NCBI GenBank assembly: GCA_948146395.1
Contig: OX411548.1
Coordinates: 37,456,912 to 37,520,911, forward strand
DNA from: Fragum whitleyi
Lineage: Eukaryota; Mollusca; Bivalvia; Cardiida; Cardiidae
Length of the DNA stretch: 64,000 bases
Direction of reading: 5' to 3'
The notes under the pieces were generated by a model. The model worked only from the letters and a program-made list of their open reading frames with translations. It searched no databases and was not told where the DNA came from. Numbering within the stretch: position 1 is the stretch's first letter; every line of letters begins with the position of its first letter. A program made the position numbers and the translations under genes. Positions 23,742 to 35,883 of the stretch are shown in pieces.

Positions 23742-23780
23742 ATTAATAGACTGTGAACTTGAAATATTGTAGTAAATAGA

Positions 23781-23786
23781 AATAAA
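23781..23786 (+). terminator. Polyadenylation signal of Spin/Ssty-like gene
   Basis: AATAAA 40 bases after the proposed stop codon. Confidence 0.5.
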
Positions 23787-24381
23787 TACATTTAATTACC
23801 TTGAAAGTGTGTTTGTATCTGAAGTAAAAAGTGAGCACCAAAAGGAGTCATTGGTAAGCCACGCCCCTTTTTTAAAAAAAATCATAAAAAATCAATTAAT
23901 GGAGATATTGTGTTGAAATAAAGTTTAATTTACTTCTTTCATTGGAAATAACAAGCATGCCAAGTTTTATTGTCCTATCTGTATTTTGAAATATTTGATG
24001 GTCCATGCTAAAGATATTATTTTTTACTGATTCTCTGCTTTAAAAAAGCCTATATTGTGGGATCCTGAATTTTGCAAAGAAATAAATAAAAAATTTGAAA
24101 CATCTATTCAGTTTCTCTGAAATTATAAGACCAAAATTCTGTAGCATTGCAATACTAGGCGACATAGCCCCTGTTAGAATTTTTCCTAGACCAATATTTT
24201 CTCAGTGTTATTCACTGGTTCCACGCTGTTGTTAACTAAGTTCAACTGGGACCAATACGTTAACAGTCCTAATTAAAAAGTCCTGTTTTACCGAAAAATC
24301 TTTTGTTGCCGACATCCACCAGAAACAATGGAAAGAGAAAGCAATACAAATTGAAAACTATTTATCTGAAATGATAATAGT
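23787..24381. other. Intergenic, nothing recognised
   Basis: AT-rich; no coding exon, RNA or repeat boundary was recognised. Confidence 0.4.
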
Positions 24382-24611
24382 TTAACACTTTCCTGTTTTA
24401 CAAAATTTTGGACCTTTCTAAATTCAAAGGTTTTGCAGACGCAAATTTAAAGAGGATTTTATTTGAAAATAGCCATTCTCTGGGATAGAAAATAGTGTGG
24501 AAAAAGAAGAAATTGCTTGTCAGAAGCAATTTCTTCTTTTTGCACAATGTTTTTTCTCAATCATAAAATCACAGGCACATAAAAAGCAGGGATTTAACAG
24601 CAAAGGGTTAA
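24382..24611. mobile_element. TTAA-flanked MITE with central hairpin, copy 1
   Basis: 230 bp bounded by TTAA at both ends, with terminal inverted repeats TTAACACTTTCCTGTT / AACAGCAAAGGGTTAA. The centre is a stem of AAGAAGAAATTGC and its complement. TTAA flanks are the hallmark of piggyBac-type insertion. Two more copies lie at 34893-35121 and 53418-53646. Confidence 0.75.
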
Positions 24612-24948
24612 TTTCTATGTTTCAATATGACTTAAGATTATACCATTCAATGCACATTTAAGATTGGCATGAATAAGCACTTTTCATGATCTTTTCTAAT
24701 GCTGAAAATAAGACAAAAAGACACATCGCTTACAGAGTCAGTCTATTTTAATTACCGTATACTTACCTCTTGTTGACTGTATTATTTATATGCATGTAAC
24801 ATCTATTTTTGGTTTAGAAAATTAAAAATAAAAATCTGACAAACCTCATAGGAATGTCTTTCTTTCTAGATTCGTACCCTGATAGCTTCAACCTCAAACA
24901 ATAATTCAAAATATTTTTTACCCAAAATTTTGATGAAGATTAATGTTT

Positions 24949-27900
24949 AGCTCACCTGAGCACAAGGTGCTCAAGGTTAGCTTTTGTGATCACCTTATGT
25001 GCGTTGGCCGTCGGAAGATGTCAACAATTCTTTAACATCTTCTCTTCAGTAACCAATGGGCAGATTTCAACCAAACTTGGCAGAAATATTCCTTGGGTGA
25101 CCCTCTAAAACCTGTGTATGAAATTTTGATTGACTCCCAAATATGGGCATGGCAGGGTGGGGCATATTTTGAACCCAAAATCTTTAGACTTGGACATCGT
25201 TTCAGTAACCTATGGCTGGACTTCAACCAAACTTTGCAGAAATGTTCGTTGGGTAACCCTTCTTAAAACTTGCTTGTATAATTTTGATATACCACCAAAG
25301 GGGCTGATATTCAGCCCCAGTTTCTTAGTGCAAAAAACCCTGAACAAATTAGCAGATTTGGAACAATCTTGGCAGAGATTTTCCTTCGGTACTACCCTTC
25401 TCAAAACGTGTTCTTGAAATTTTGATTTAACCCCCCCCCCCCCAAAAGGGCTAGGTTCACGAAAGGGTGTTTTTGGCCCTGGGTTATTTCTTTGTAAAAA
25501 TGTTATAAATTGGTAGTTTTGCATCTATGTGCAACAAAATGATCTTTAAAAGTCATCTTTCTTTTTTCTATGTTACCATGGCAACAACTAACAAGCACCT
25601 AGTAAATTCATCATTTTTTGGCATTGAATCATTCAAAATAAGTTTATTATGCTTCTTTTACCCCTGAAAGGCAAATAATATTTTTAGACAATTTTCATTT
25701 GAACAAAATTCCATGTTAGAATTTTGTTGCTATGGTTACAAAAAAAGATTCTATTTGCAGAATGAATTTTTAAATGTACAAAAATAGGATTATCAAACAC
25801 AAAAATACATGTATTTATTGTTTTAAAATATTGTGATAACTCAATGTATTAATCACATGTTCTTATAAAACATGTTCTATGTCTCCTAGATTTAAAAGTG
25901 TGTGCTACGATGTTAACCAAAGGACTTGTTTTGGAAATATTCGATATATTGATAACATGCACTAAGTTTTTTTTCTTGATTCCCTGTCACTACTTCAACA
26001 ATTTTTGTACTTATGTTCTCTGATTTAGATCTAATTTGACTCAAAAGTAGAGACCATTGAAAAACTGTTGAAATAGCCTTGAAAAGAGTTCCTGTGTAAA
26101 CTGGTTACCATAGCAACATGCCATAAAGTTGAAAATTTGCTAAATTAAGTCCTACTATGAATTATGATTTGGCCATCCATAAGTATCATATATGAAATAT
26201 TTTCTATGCATCTCGTAGATGAGAAACCAAAAGTTAACTTATCCAATTCATGGTGTAATTAAAAAAAAACTGGTTACCATGACAACTAAAATAGCTGGTT
26301 TGTATTTGATTTTAAGCGTTTTTCTATTTTCCGCATTTTCTATACTCGTTATTAGATATAATACAAGGATGGAATCTTTATTTTTTTTGTACAATGAGTA
26401 AATAATCAACATCAACTACTCATTGCTCTCTGTGTAAGTAACCTTGGAAATAGTTACTTATAATGGTCTTTATTATACCCCTAGAATGCAATTCTAGGTT
26501 ATTTTCGTGTTGATGTTTTATCTTACATTATGATGCACACTTAATAATGATTGGAATATAAACGCAATAAGAGGGGTTTTTTAGCTCCACTGGCTGAAAG
26601 CCACTGGGGCTATTGTCATGGCGTTGTGTCCGTCGTGCGTCCGTCCGTCTGTGCGTGCGTCCGGTCGTAAACTTTTTCTTTAAAAATCTTCTCCTCAGAA
26701 ACTACTGGATGAATTTCAACCAAACTTCACAGGAATGATCCTTGGGTGACCCTCTTTCAAAGTTGTTCAAGATATTTTGATCCAATGAAAAACATGGATT
26801 TAATGGGCGTGGCTAATTTCCAAATATGGTAAAAAGTGAGTTTTCTCAGATTCTAATTGATGGATTCCAATTAAATTTTACATGGATGATCCTTGGATGA
26901 CCCTTTATCAGTCCACCAAAAATTATTGTGATCGGATGATAAATATGGATTTTATGGGCGGAGGTCATTTCTCTATATGTTATATAGTGGAAACTTTGAA
27001 AATCATTTTCTCAGATTCTAATTGATGGATATCAACCAAATTTCACTGGAATGATCCTTGAGTGACCCTTTATCAGTCTACCAAAAATTATTGTGATCAG
27101 ATGAAAAATATGTATTTTATGGGCGGAGGTCATTTCTCTATATGTTATATAGTGGAAAATTTGAAAATCATTTTTTCAGAATATTATTGATGGATATCAA
27201 CCAAATTTCACTTAAATGATCCTCTGTGAACCTTTATCAGTCTACCAAAAATTATTGTGATCGGATGATAAATATGGATTTTATGGGCGGAGGTCATTGT
27301 TCTATAAAATATATAGTGGAAACTTTAAAAATCATTTTCTCAGAATGTTATTGATGGATATCTACCAATTTTCACTGGAATGATCCATGAGTGAACCTTT
27401 ATCAGTCTACCAAAAATTATTGTGATCAGATGAAAAATATGTATTTTATGGGCAGAGGTCATTTCTCTTTATGTTATAAAGTGGAAAATTTGTAAATCAT
27501 TTCAACATCAGTAAAACCCAAAATATCTTAAAATCTAGTCAAACCTTAGATTTGCTATTTCAAGAATTTCAAGCCTGTGGAGCGACTCAAGCCATTCATG
27601 GCTTTCTAGTTTTAAACAAGAGGGCAAGAATGGCCGTTAACCACTCATTTGAATTTTATTGGTCCAGTGGATATCATCTGGCAAAGTTTCATTCACATTT
27701 GCCTAATAGTTGAAGAGGAGATGTTATTCCAAGAATTTAAAATCGATAATAGACCCTGCCAACCCATTCATTACTGGGGAGACTAAGCCAAGCCCTGCCA
27801 TGCCTATAGTAATGGGCCAATCAAAATTTTTCGAAAAATTCTGAAAAGGGTCACACAAGGAACTTTCTGACCAAGTTTCCTTGAAATCGGCCCAGTGGTT

Positions 27901-28304
27901 CAGGAGGAGATGTCTTGCAAAGATTTAGGGCTCAAATAAGCCCCACCCTGCCACGCCCATATTCATGGGCTAATCAAAATTTTGTGAACAATTTTTAAAG
28001 AGGGTTGCCAAAGGAACACTCTACTAAAGTTTTATAGAAATCTGCAAGGTGGTTCAGGAGGAGATGTTGTTCAAAGATTTCAGGCTCAAAATAAGCCTCG
28101 CCCTGCACACCCGTATTTATGGACCAATCAAAATTTCTAGAACAATTTTGAAGAGGGTCACACAGGGAATATTCTGGCAAAGATTTCATTGAATTCGGCC
28201 TAGCGGTTTAGGAGAAGTAGAAGTTTTAAGAAAGTTGACGACGCACGACGGAGTCAGGGTGATTCTAAAAGGTCCCCTTGAGCTTGTTGTGTTTAGGTGA
28301 GCTA
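24949..28304 (+). mobile_element. Helitron-like AGCTCACC element with nested insert
   Basis: Starts TTTAGCTCACCTGAGCACAAGGTGCTCAAGG and ends TTTAGGTGAGCT, an inverted AGCTCACCT terminus. Inside are repeated modules with the recurring text CTTCTCCTC..GAAAC..GG..GATTTCAACCAAACTT. A second element is nested at 26583-27609. A run of 14 cytosines lies at about 25431. No transposase is encoded, so it would be non-autonomous. Confidence 0.6.
26583..27609 (+). mobile_element. Nested Helitron-like AGCTCCACTGG element
   Basis: Starts TTTTTTAGCTCCACTGGCTG, contains about four modules of roughly 167 bp (each with ATTGATGGATATCAACCAAA and TTTATGGGCGGAGGTCATTT), and ends with the stem AAGCCATTCATGGCTT followed by TCTAG and TT. 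A hairpin just before CTAG, with insertion before T, is the classic Helitron 3' end. A close copy lies at about 41796-42827. Confidence 0.7.
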
Positions 28305-29027
28305 TAAATACACAATTTTTGGTTGTTTAAATATTAATTTTTATATTCTAATCGGTGGAATTAGGCAGATATGAACAAATTCCGAACATTCAGCGCAATG
28401 TTAACGTCGTCTGTGATAATGGCGTCGAATACAGAAAGTGACGTCATTACGACATCAAATCTAATTAATTTGCGTTTGACACACTTCAAACGGAATTATT
28501 GGAGATAATGTAGGTTTGAAGGAAAGGGGAAGTCCTACTTTATCACATGTCAATTAGTAGGCAAAATAATTCAAATTATATTGTTGTGTTTGGAATCACA
28601 GACATCTCAATTTTTTTCAACAACACTCAAAATTGTTGAAATATTGCTAGATTGTACTTTCATTTTCGTTTTTTTGAATATTGATCACATATATGCCACA
28701 CTTTTAAAATCTGAAAAATAGATTCCAAATTATATTGTGTTGATTTTTACACTAGTGTTAGCGGGAGCTTTAACACTTTAAGGGGGGGTAATGTAGGGTG
28801 TCGATTGTCTGCCTGTCAACTTTGGTTATCATAGACCTCAATACAGGATTTGGATTTTTCCTTTTCACAATATTTCCCAACTTTTAGGTGTCAGTCAATG
28901 TTTGTACCCCAGTATCTCATGTTATGACTTATCATGCATGAATACTAATGAACAAGCAGTCATTTAAATAGCTTTTTTAGTCTGACACAATTATTTTGCG
29001 TTGACCTACTTCTTCATTCTGACCCAC
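28305..29027. other. Intergenic, nothing recognised
   Basis: AT-rich. A short ATG frame at 28420 (MASNTESDV) was considered as an upstream exon but has no convincing donor. Confidence 0.4.
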
Positions 29028-29088
29028 TTTATATTCGATCGGGAATATTGCAGTAGTGACTACTGCAATATTCCCGATCAAATATAAA
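29028..29088. repeat. Near-perfect 61-bp palindrome
   Basis: Arms of about 29 bases around ATTCGATCGGGAATATTGCA meet at a three-base centre. Typical of a short hairpin MITE. Confidence 0.8.
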
Positions 29089-29242
29089 ACTAGTGCCTTA
29101 GAGATATGAAACAAGAGGGTTCTAGTTCGTATTTCTAACGTATTGACTTTTTAATCATGCAGTATTTACCTCTTGTCATTGACTTAAGTCCGAGTATAAA
29201 CCGACTGTTTTCTTTCATGGCCACATGTTTACATCAGTGTCG

Positions 29243-29286
29243 GCCATTTTGTGTGTTTATATCCCGGTGCATTATGGGAGTTGTCA
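29243..29286 (+). promoter_or_regulatory. Candidate HMGXB4 promoter, YY1 and ZNF143-like sites
   Basis: GGCCATTTTG at 29242 fits a YY1 site, and GCATTATGGGAGTTGTCA at 29269-29286 fits the long ZNF143/Staf motif found at TATA-less animal promoters. No coding exon downstream was confirmed before 35884, so linkage to HMGXB4 is inferred from order and orientation. Confidence 0.35.
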
Positions 29287-29859
29287 AAGTTGTCAGTCCG
29301 CGATCAGTTTGTTTATAAATCTACAAGCCTAGTCATTTTCTTAAAATCATTCAATTTATTATTCTATGTACGTATTGGCAATTTTAGGCTTTTAGGATGT
29401 TCTTTTCATAGTTTTTGGGTGAACTTTCATTATAGAAATAGTGGTTTTGTCGAGTTTTCTGAGTGTCGGGTGACAATGTAAGAATGCACTAGATTTGTTG
29501 TGCAGTGGTTGTGCACTGCACAATGTTTTCTGTGTGTTATTACTGCGCATGTCGACGATGTGCATTTTACTATTATTTTCGCACAACTTCATGTGCAGAT
29601 TTGAGCAGTGACTTTACCTATATAAAGGCAGTGCACAGACCAGTTAGCATCTCCCGAAATTAGAATTTTGAAAGCAAACCCAGGTTACACATTTTCGCTA
29701 CTAGGTTAAATTTTTTATCAAGAAACACTAATAACATTATGAAATTATGACATTGTAATAAAAGGGTTAAATTAGAATATTGGAAATTTTAGACAATTTC
29801 CCTCGTTTTATTTAATTGCCAAATTAATTCCCCGGGAGATCATTTTAGTTTAATTATCA
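29287..29859. other. Possible 5' region of HMGXB4, no exon proven
   Basis: A strong donor-like GTAAGA occurs at 29478 and could end an untranslated first exon. A GTGCAGTGGTTGTGCACTGCACA inverted stretch lies near 29500-29521. Nothing coding recognised. Confidence 0.3.
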
Positions 29860-30269
29860 GCGTTCTCCGCAGGCCCTTGTGGCGTATCGGAGCCGATACG
29901 CCTTCAAGAAATTTAACAGGTTGCCAATACACCTTAGGAACGCCGATACGCTTAAATTTGATCACCGTTACAGCTAAATTTCTTTCTGAACAAAGGGTCA
30001 AAACGAGCAATAAAACTGATTGCAGACGCGCGGTCATTACATAATCACGAACTGGGAAGATGTATACACAAAGACCCTAATTGATAAGACCCTTGCTAAT
30101 TGGTGATTATCGATTTTTTCTTCACGGTTGGTTGATTTTCACTGGTTTCTCACTTCCAGTAACAGAGAAGAACAGATGGGTACCAATATGAAAACGGTCA
30201 CTTACAGTCCACTTCATTTACCGACAATTGCCAATTTTTACCGAGATCCACCGGAAACGATGGAAAAAG

Positions 30270-30445
30270 TTGTTTTCACATCCTTTCCTAACCTCAAACT
30301 GCTATCTCACTTAGGTCTACGATTATTAACCCATGGGTGAGTGATTTATAGTCAAAAAGAATGAGTGCAGCCATCGGAGATACACGGAATCCCAATATTG
30401 ACAGTCCGGTGCGCTACCAACTGCGCTTTGTCGACGGCAGGGACA
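30270..30445 (-). mobile_element. tRNA-derived SINE, minus strand
   Basis: Reverse complement of the SINE at 33898-34172: it contains the A-box region GCGCAGTTGGTAGCGC and the body up to CCTTTCCTAACC. Inserted in copy A next to GTTTTCACA. Confidence 0.6.
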
Positions 30446-30946
30446 CAATTGGACACCAAAAAGTCTGGCTCGCATGCGATTAAATCCAAGTTGATAAATT
30501 TCAGAAGAAGCCATATTTTCGCAAAATGAGCTAATCTCGTTTCTTATTCTCAAATCTTGAACATTTACCGCTGTTGACAAACGATTAAAAAAGCGACTCG
30601 CCCCTTACCCAATTTGTTGGTTTATTACCTCCCTTTACCAATCCCGTTGAATTTTCTTATAAATATTACATTTTTTGTAAATATATGATAAAATTTTGTT
30701 TCTTTTTCATTAAACTTATTCATATTATAGTCATGTTTTACAGGGTTTGAAAATTTTAAGCCCGATTGTCATCGTTGATGCTAATCTCTCACTAAATAGA
30801 CAACTTCATTGAGTTTTAAACAGGAAGCTATATATAAATCTATAATTCCCGCTCTGAGGAGTCAAACAAAGAAACTGAAAATGGCGCGAAACAGATGGTG
30901 ACCGTGTTGCTTCGCATTTGTCTGGACTTTCTTTCCTGACGATCTA

Positions 30947-31161
30947 CTATCTGATAATCAAAGCCGTAAATTTATCTAGTCAAACTCAGGGTTACGAACG
31001 TATGACCTATACGGTTTTCGAGAAGAAGCTTTCGATACCCCTTGACTCGTGAAGATGATCTTTGCAACCCGGCGATCCAAATGACCTAACTACAGATTCA
31101 TTTAATTGAATTTACGGCATTTTTTCTCGCTCATCAAAGAATGCGGTCCTGCACTCCGAGA
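30947..31161. repeat. 215-bp dispersed repeat, copy 2
   Basis: Nearly identical to 5883-6097. It lies inside the extra segment of copy A that copy B lacks. Confidence 0.8.
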
Positions 31162-32092
31162 GCTTTGATTACTTTGGTATAGTTTCGATCGGACGTAGGG
31201 TATTGTTTATTTTGATTGCGTAGATAATTATTTTCTCCTATTTTCCAGAGGACAACATTTAAAATATGAAATTCATTTATCATATGAAACTTTATGGATT
31301 TTACTAACTTTACCCTTTTGAGATCGTCGTTATCGGTGTTTCTCAGCTGCTGGGCGGGTAGGCCCGAGAAATCGAGATTCAGAGAACTAAGAGGAGTCTG
31401 CGATCGTTTAACCCTACAAACTAGATTACTTTATCAAAGATAGTATTGTTAGGCTTGGGGACAACAAAACGATCTTAAAATAAAATATATCAAAGTAATA
31501 AACCGCGTTTGTTCTTCAATTCATAGCCGAGTTTTTAAAATATAAAATGCGATGGCCTAAATATGTACATGTATAGGCCTATTTAGATATCCGATATCAT
31601 TATCAATATTGACCCTGTGTCTGTTACGTTTCCGCGGTACGTTATTGTTCACCGCGGGAGGGGGGGGAATCGGCGGCGGCAGGGGCGGGGTATAGCAGAT
31701 AGGCCTACATTCAACAAAAAATAGACAAGAATATGCAGTTTTCGCGATCTTTCTACTACTGAGATTTAGGCAAAATGAGACATCACAGACAGTCTGTCTG
31801 TTTAAAATTCACTTACCTCAAGCTTACTACCCAATTTATATGGACATTACATCTACTTTCAGTTGGAAAATTGAAACAAAGCTTTTGATAATTCTCCACA
31901 GGAACGCCATTTCTTAACTAGATTTGTACCCTTATATGTTCAACCCAAAACATTTTTTTCTTTTTTTTTTTTTTTTTTTTTTGTTCATTCCAGATTTGAA
32001 ATCAAGATAAATTCTATTATTTCTAAATTAGGTCATAGAAATTGATATAGGAAATAATTATTACAAAAAAAAGAAACAAAAAAATTAAGAAA
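31162..32092. other. Inner part of copy A, GC-rich patch
   Basis: Contains a G/C-rich stretch at about 31636-31692 (CCGCGG, G-run, CGGCGGCGG) in otherwise AT-rich DNA. From about 31720 the sequence again matches copy B. No coding region. Confidence 0.4.
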
Positions 32093-32380
32093 AACAAGAT
32101 GTGTTTGTGACACACCAATGCCCCCGGAACAGCAGTTTTTTCTAAGTTTGACCTTGTCACATGACCTTGACTTTGGTACCAGCAGATGCGGATCATTGAG
32201 ATCTATCATCATGCCAAATATGAGCCTTGTATGTCATGAGCTTTTGGAGAAAAGGCAAAGGTTAAGTTTTCGGACAGACAGACAGACAGACGGACGAACA
32301 GACGGACAGACGGACAGACAGACAGACGGACATGAGTAAAACAATATGCCCCCAATCTCTCGATACGGGGGCATAAAAAA
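32093..32380 (+). repeat. Dispersed repeat ending GGGGGCATAAAAA, relative
   Basis: AACAAGATGTGTTTGTGAC start, ATGCCCCCGG, a (GACA/GACG)n tract at about 32273-32332, and a GGGGGCATAAAAAA end. It is diverged from the copies at 2337 and 34553 but has the same layout. It lies inside copy A and is absent from copy B. Confidence 0.6.
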
Positions 32381-33129
32381 CCTTCTAAAATCAAAGTGCT
32401 AAAAGTCCTGTCACAGGCTTCTCTAAACAAACTAGGTATCAACTTTTAAATTTGTTACATGGTTATTGTAGAATAAAATAATGTTCTTAGAGATATTTTT
32501 TGGGGGAAGATATGAAAAGGGTTTGTAAACACATTAGAAAATAACTGTAATAGAATCTAGTTTTACTTATTTCAGGAGAAGGGCCTTCCTCAATCATTCA
32601 AGGACTTCCCAAGGATTTTAAAAATTCCTTATATACATTATTGAATAGAGACCTATAAAAGTTGACAATACATGCAGTGCTGTCCTGGGAACTCTCAAAT
32701 ATATGAGCATAACACAGCCTAAGTGCAGTTGATTTACTGTTTTCTTTGACTCTTTAATTTAATTTTCTTAAATATTCCAATTTTCTTCATTTCTTTTGTA
32801 ATAGTCTTTTAGTACACAGTATATTCTGCTAAAGGGAAGGGATACAAGGGGAAGGGGGGTATTTTTAAGCCATCATGCAAAATTTTATTGATGATTTTTT
32901 GAGTTAAGTTAATCAAGAGATGCTATAAAGGTGTCAAAGAAAAAGAATTCAAATCAAATTATATATTCAGCTAAACAGAAGTTCTGCTTCACAAATATCA
33001 AATCCTTATCCAGTAAAACCACTGTTACCATCCTTTATTATTAACAGAAATACAAAGTGATCTGACAATATAGCTGTGCGTATATGCCACTACGCCTTCA
33101 AAATTTTCTGGGGAGAACCCTGATTATCA

Positions 33130-34348
33130 TTATCGATTGGAAGCGCCGACAGTCTTATAGCCTTGTCATCGTTGGTCTACTTTGCGGGTAAAGGAGAATT
33201 TACCCAAGTCCACTACCAGTCCACTCTACCAAATTACGCCCAGAGCGCTACAGCGTCAACAATTTCAAAAACTTCTTCTCCTGAACCACTGGGTGGATTT
33301 TAATGAAACTGTTCCTTGGGTGACCCTCTTCAAAAATTATACTCTGAATTCCGTTTGGCCCATGAATATAGGTGTGGCAGAGCATGGCAATTTTTTCATT
33401 TTGAAATCTTTGAATGACATCCCCTCTTGAACCATTTGGCTGATTTAAATCAAACTTTACCAGAATGTACCTTGGATTGCCCTCTTCAAAAATTGTCTGC
33501 AAAATTTTGATTGGCCCATTAAATTGGGTGTGGCAGGTCTGGGCTTATTTTGAGCCCAAAATCTTTTAACAATAATTACTCCTGAACCACTGAGCTGATT
33601 TCAATTAAACTTTACCAGAATGAACCTTGGGTGACCCTCTTCAAAAATTGTTCACATAATTTTGATTGGCCCATAATTATGGGCGTGGCTTATTTTGAGC
33701 CCCAAGTCTTTGAATGACATCTCCTTCTGAACCACTGGGTGGAGTTTAATGAAACTTTACCAAAATGTTCCTAGGGCAACCCTCTTCAATAATTTTTACT
33801 GAATTTTTAGTGAAATTTTGATTGGCATATAAATATGGCCTGGCAGGGTGGGGCTTATTTTGAGCCCTAAATCTGTAAACATCTTCTCCTCAGTAGCCAA
33901 GCCGCCACCATAGTGCAGTTGGTTAGGCATTAGACTCTAATCTGGTAGTCGTGGGTCCGATCCCCGGTTGTGGCAAATATCCTTTCTGACGTTTGTCTCC
34001 CACCAATGGGTAGATAATCGTAAACCTATGTGAGATAGCAGTCGGAGGCTAAGAAAGGGTGTTATGGCAGTACAGGTGAAAGAAATACCAGGAAGCTATT
34101 ATTGGGTGCTCCGGCCGCCGCGATATAACTGCGAGATTGTTGAAAGGGGGATAAACCCATTCAAACAAACAAATCCTCAGTAGCCAATGGGTGTGCAGGG
34201 TCTATTTTCTCTTTGACTTCTTGTAATAACATCTCTTTAACAACTAGGTAAATCTCATTAAAACTTTGCTAAAAAAGTTACTTGGGTGAATTCCACTGGA
34301 TCAATAAAATTCAGGTGAGCAGTTTATGGCCATTCAGACTCTCTTGTT
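33130..34348 (+). mobile_element. Helitron-like remnant with ~140-bp modules
   Basis: Modules with CTGAACCACTGGG.GGATTTTAATGAAACT and TTGGGTGACCCTCTTCAAAAAT recur at about 33280, 33430, 33580 and 33725. The right end GACTCTCTTGTT matches the CTTGTT terminus of related elements. The left end is lost. A SINE interrupts it at 33898-34172. Confidence 0.55.
33898..34172 (+). mobile_element. tRNA-derived SINE, fullest copy
   Basis: The head has an A-box-like TAGTGCAGTTGGTTAGGC and a B-box-like GGTCCGATCCCC. The body includes GAAATACCAGGAAGC, GGTGCTCCGG and CGATATAACTGCGAGATTG, and the tail is CAAACAAACAAA. Other copies: 23345-23511 (+, truncated), 30270-30445 (-) and 63281-63481 (-). Confidence 0.75.
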
Positions 34349-34552
34349 TTATAAATATAATGAAAAACATTTGGTATGTGTTGTATCCTTGAGCGTATAA
34401 TGAATAGACCTACACTCAACCATTGTCGGACCATGGATGGATAAGTGTAGGTCCATTCTCAGGGTTGCTGTAAAATAAATAAAAGTAAAAAGATGTTCCA
34501 GAAAATAGTCACCCAGACTAGATAAGTGACATTAATCTTCGAAGTATTAAAA

Positions 34553-34736
34553 AACAAGAGCTGTCACTGTAAGATGACAATGCCCCCGACACCGCTTTGA
34601 TAGTAATAAGGAAGTTATGGCCAATGTTAAAGTTTTTGGACGGAATGACGGACGGACAGACGGACGGACAGACGGACGGACAGACGGACGGACGGACAAG
34701 TCAAATTTATTATGCCTCCCTATCGGGGGCATAAAA
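34553..34736 (+). repeat. Dispersed repeat ending GGGGGCATAAAAA, copy 2
   Basis: Same start, GGAC microsatellite and end as 2337-2655, but lacking about 135 bp of the middle. The two copies are almost identical where they align. Confidence 0.75.
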
Positions 34737-34892
34737 ACTGCAATATTCATGTTACAAACCAATTAATCAATTATGAGATTTCTTAATCAATTGTCTGCAT
34801 CGGAAGCCCAAACCAACTGATTATCCATTATATTGATTCATCAGCCCTTCACTATTAGATACTTAGTGACTTAAAGAATTCATCAGGATTTT

Positions 34893-35121
34893 TTAACCCT
34901 TTGCTGTTTAATCCCTGCTTTTTACATGCCTGTGATTTTATGATTGAGGAAACATTGTGAAAAAAGAAGAAATTGCTTCAAACAAACAGTTTCTTCTTTT
35001 TCCACACTATTTTCTACCCTACAGAATGGTTATTTTTCAATTTAAAGCCTCTTTAAATTTTCGTCTGCAAAACCTTTGAATTTGGACAGGTCCAAAATAT
35101 TTTAAAACAGGAAAGTGTTAA
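34893..35121. mobile_element. TTAA-flanked MITE with central hairpin, copy 2
   Basis: Opposite orientation to copy 1. Ends TTAACCCTTTGCTGTT and AACAGGAAAGTGTTAA; central stem AAGAAGAAATTGCTT... with its complement. Confidence 0.75.
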
Positions 35122-35673
35122 GGAATGCATGTTTTACAAGTTTTACAAATCTGAGACTTGCTGAAAAAGTGGCCAGGACCCTCAAAATATCTGATGATAG
35201 TCCGATAGACCCTCTAGGGATAAACAAGGGAAAAGAATTGAAGACTGTTCCTGTGTTCTGCCATCACCTGTGTCAGCAGAGGTGCGTTCGTTAGAGCAAG
35301 ATGAAAAATCCATCTAAATGAGATTTGTAAGATGTCATAATGAACAATTTTCTGTGTTTTGGGTGAAAATATTCGACGTTGTCATGACTACTCGTTTTAA
35401 GCCAATGCAAAACCATCTTTGTTTCCTCATTGAGTTATCTTAACATTCTTATTGAGCCGCTTAAAAATCTCGCTGTACCGAACACCTTATCTTAAAAATC
35501 TTAATAATAATCTTACGAATCTCGCTCTAACGAATGCACCTCTGTCTTCATGTCTTTTCTAAAGATGAGCTCCAAATTTTCATATGTATCCTTGAATTAG
35601 GGAATATGCACATAAAAAGAAGGTCATTACATAAAGCAAAATGTCTAGATTTGGAGCAGGGACTCTGATTCTT
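35122..35673. other. Upstream flank of HMGXB4 exon, nothing recognised
   Basis: No exon or repeat boundary could be supported in this stretch. Confidence 0.35.
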
Positions 35674-35761
35674 CATCCTCAGATACCCTGGGGTCTCCCT
35701 ATTTGCTACGCTATATCCATATAGCGTAGCAAATAGGGAGACCCTGGGGTATCCGAGGATG
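35674..35761. repeat. 88-bp near-perfect palindrome
   Basis: Arms from CATCCTCAGATACCC to the centre ATATCCATAT pair along almost their full 40 bases. It lies 120 bp before an HMGXB4 exon. Its form is that of a hairpin MITE. Confidence 0.8.
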
Positions 35762-35883
35762 CTGATTCTTTGAGGAAGGACCCTTAAGATCCTTATTATT
35801 GTGTCCTTGGGACACTGTTTTGTTGATGTCAGACCAAATCTCTGATTCATTTTATTTTCAATGTATACAGTATTGTATTACAG

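Larger units (their letters stand above)
29860..33122. mobile_element. Inverted-terminal-repeat transposon, copy A
   Basis: Left end GCGTTCTCCGCAGG and right end CTGGGGAGAACCCTG are inverted, and ATTATCA flanks both sides (29853-29859 and 33123-33129), a 7-bp target duplication. Near the left end GGCGTATCGG/CCGATACGCC is itself inverted. The body matches copy B (36823-45233) in order at 29860-30270, 31720-31990 and 32390-33122; copy A carries extra sequence between about 30270 and 31720. No transposase frame was seen. TIR and duplication length are closest to the hAT group (usually 8 bp), but this is not proven. Confidence 0.75.

Noticed and set aside
28420..28507. MASNTESDV frame as an upstream exon
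   Set aside because: No good donor, and no similarity to HMGXB4 N termini.
30890..30906. ATGGCGCGAAACAG as HMGXB4 first coding exon
   Set aside because: The frame stops at once or leaves phase 2, while the exon at 35884 needs one base; it also lies inside transposon copy A.
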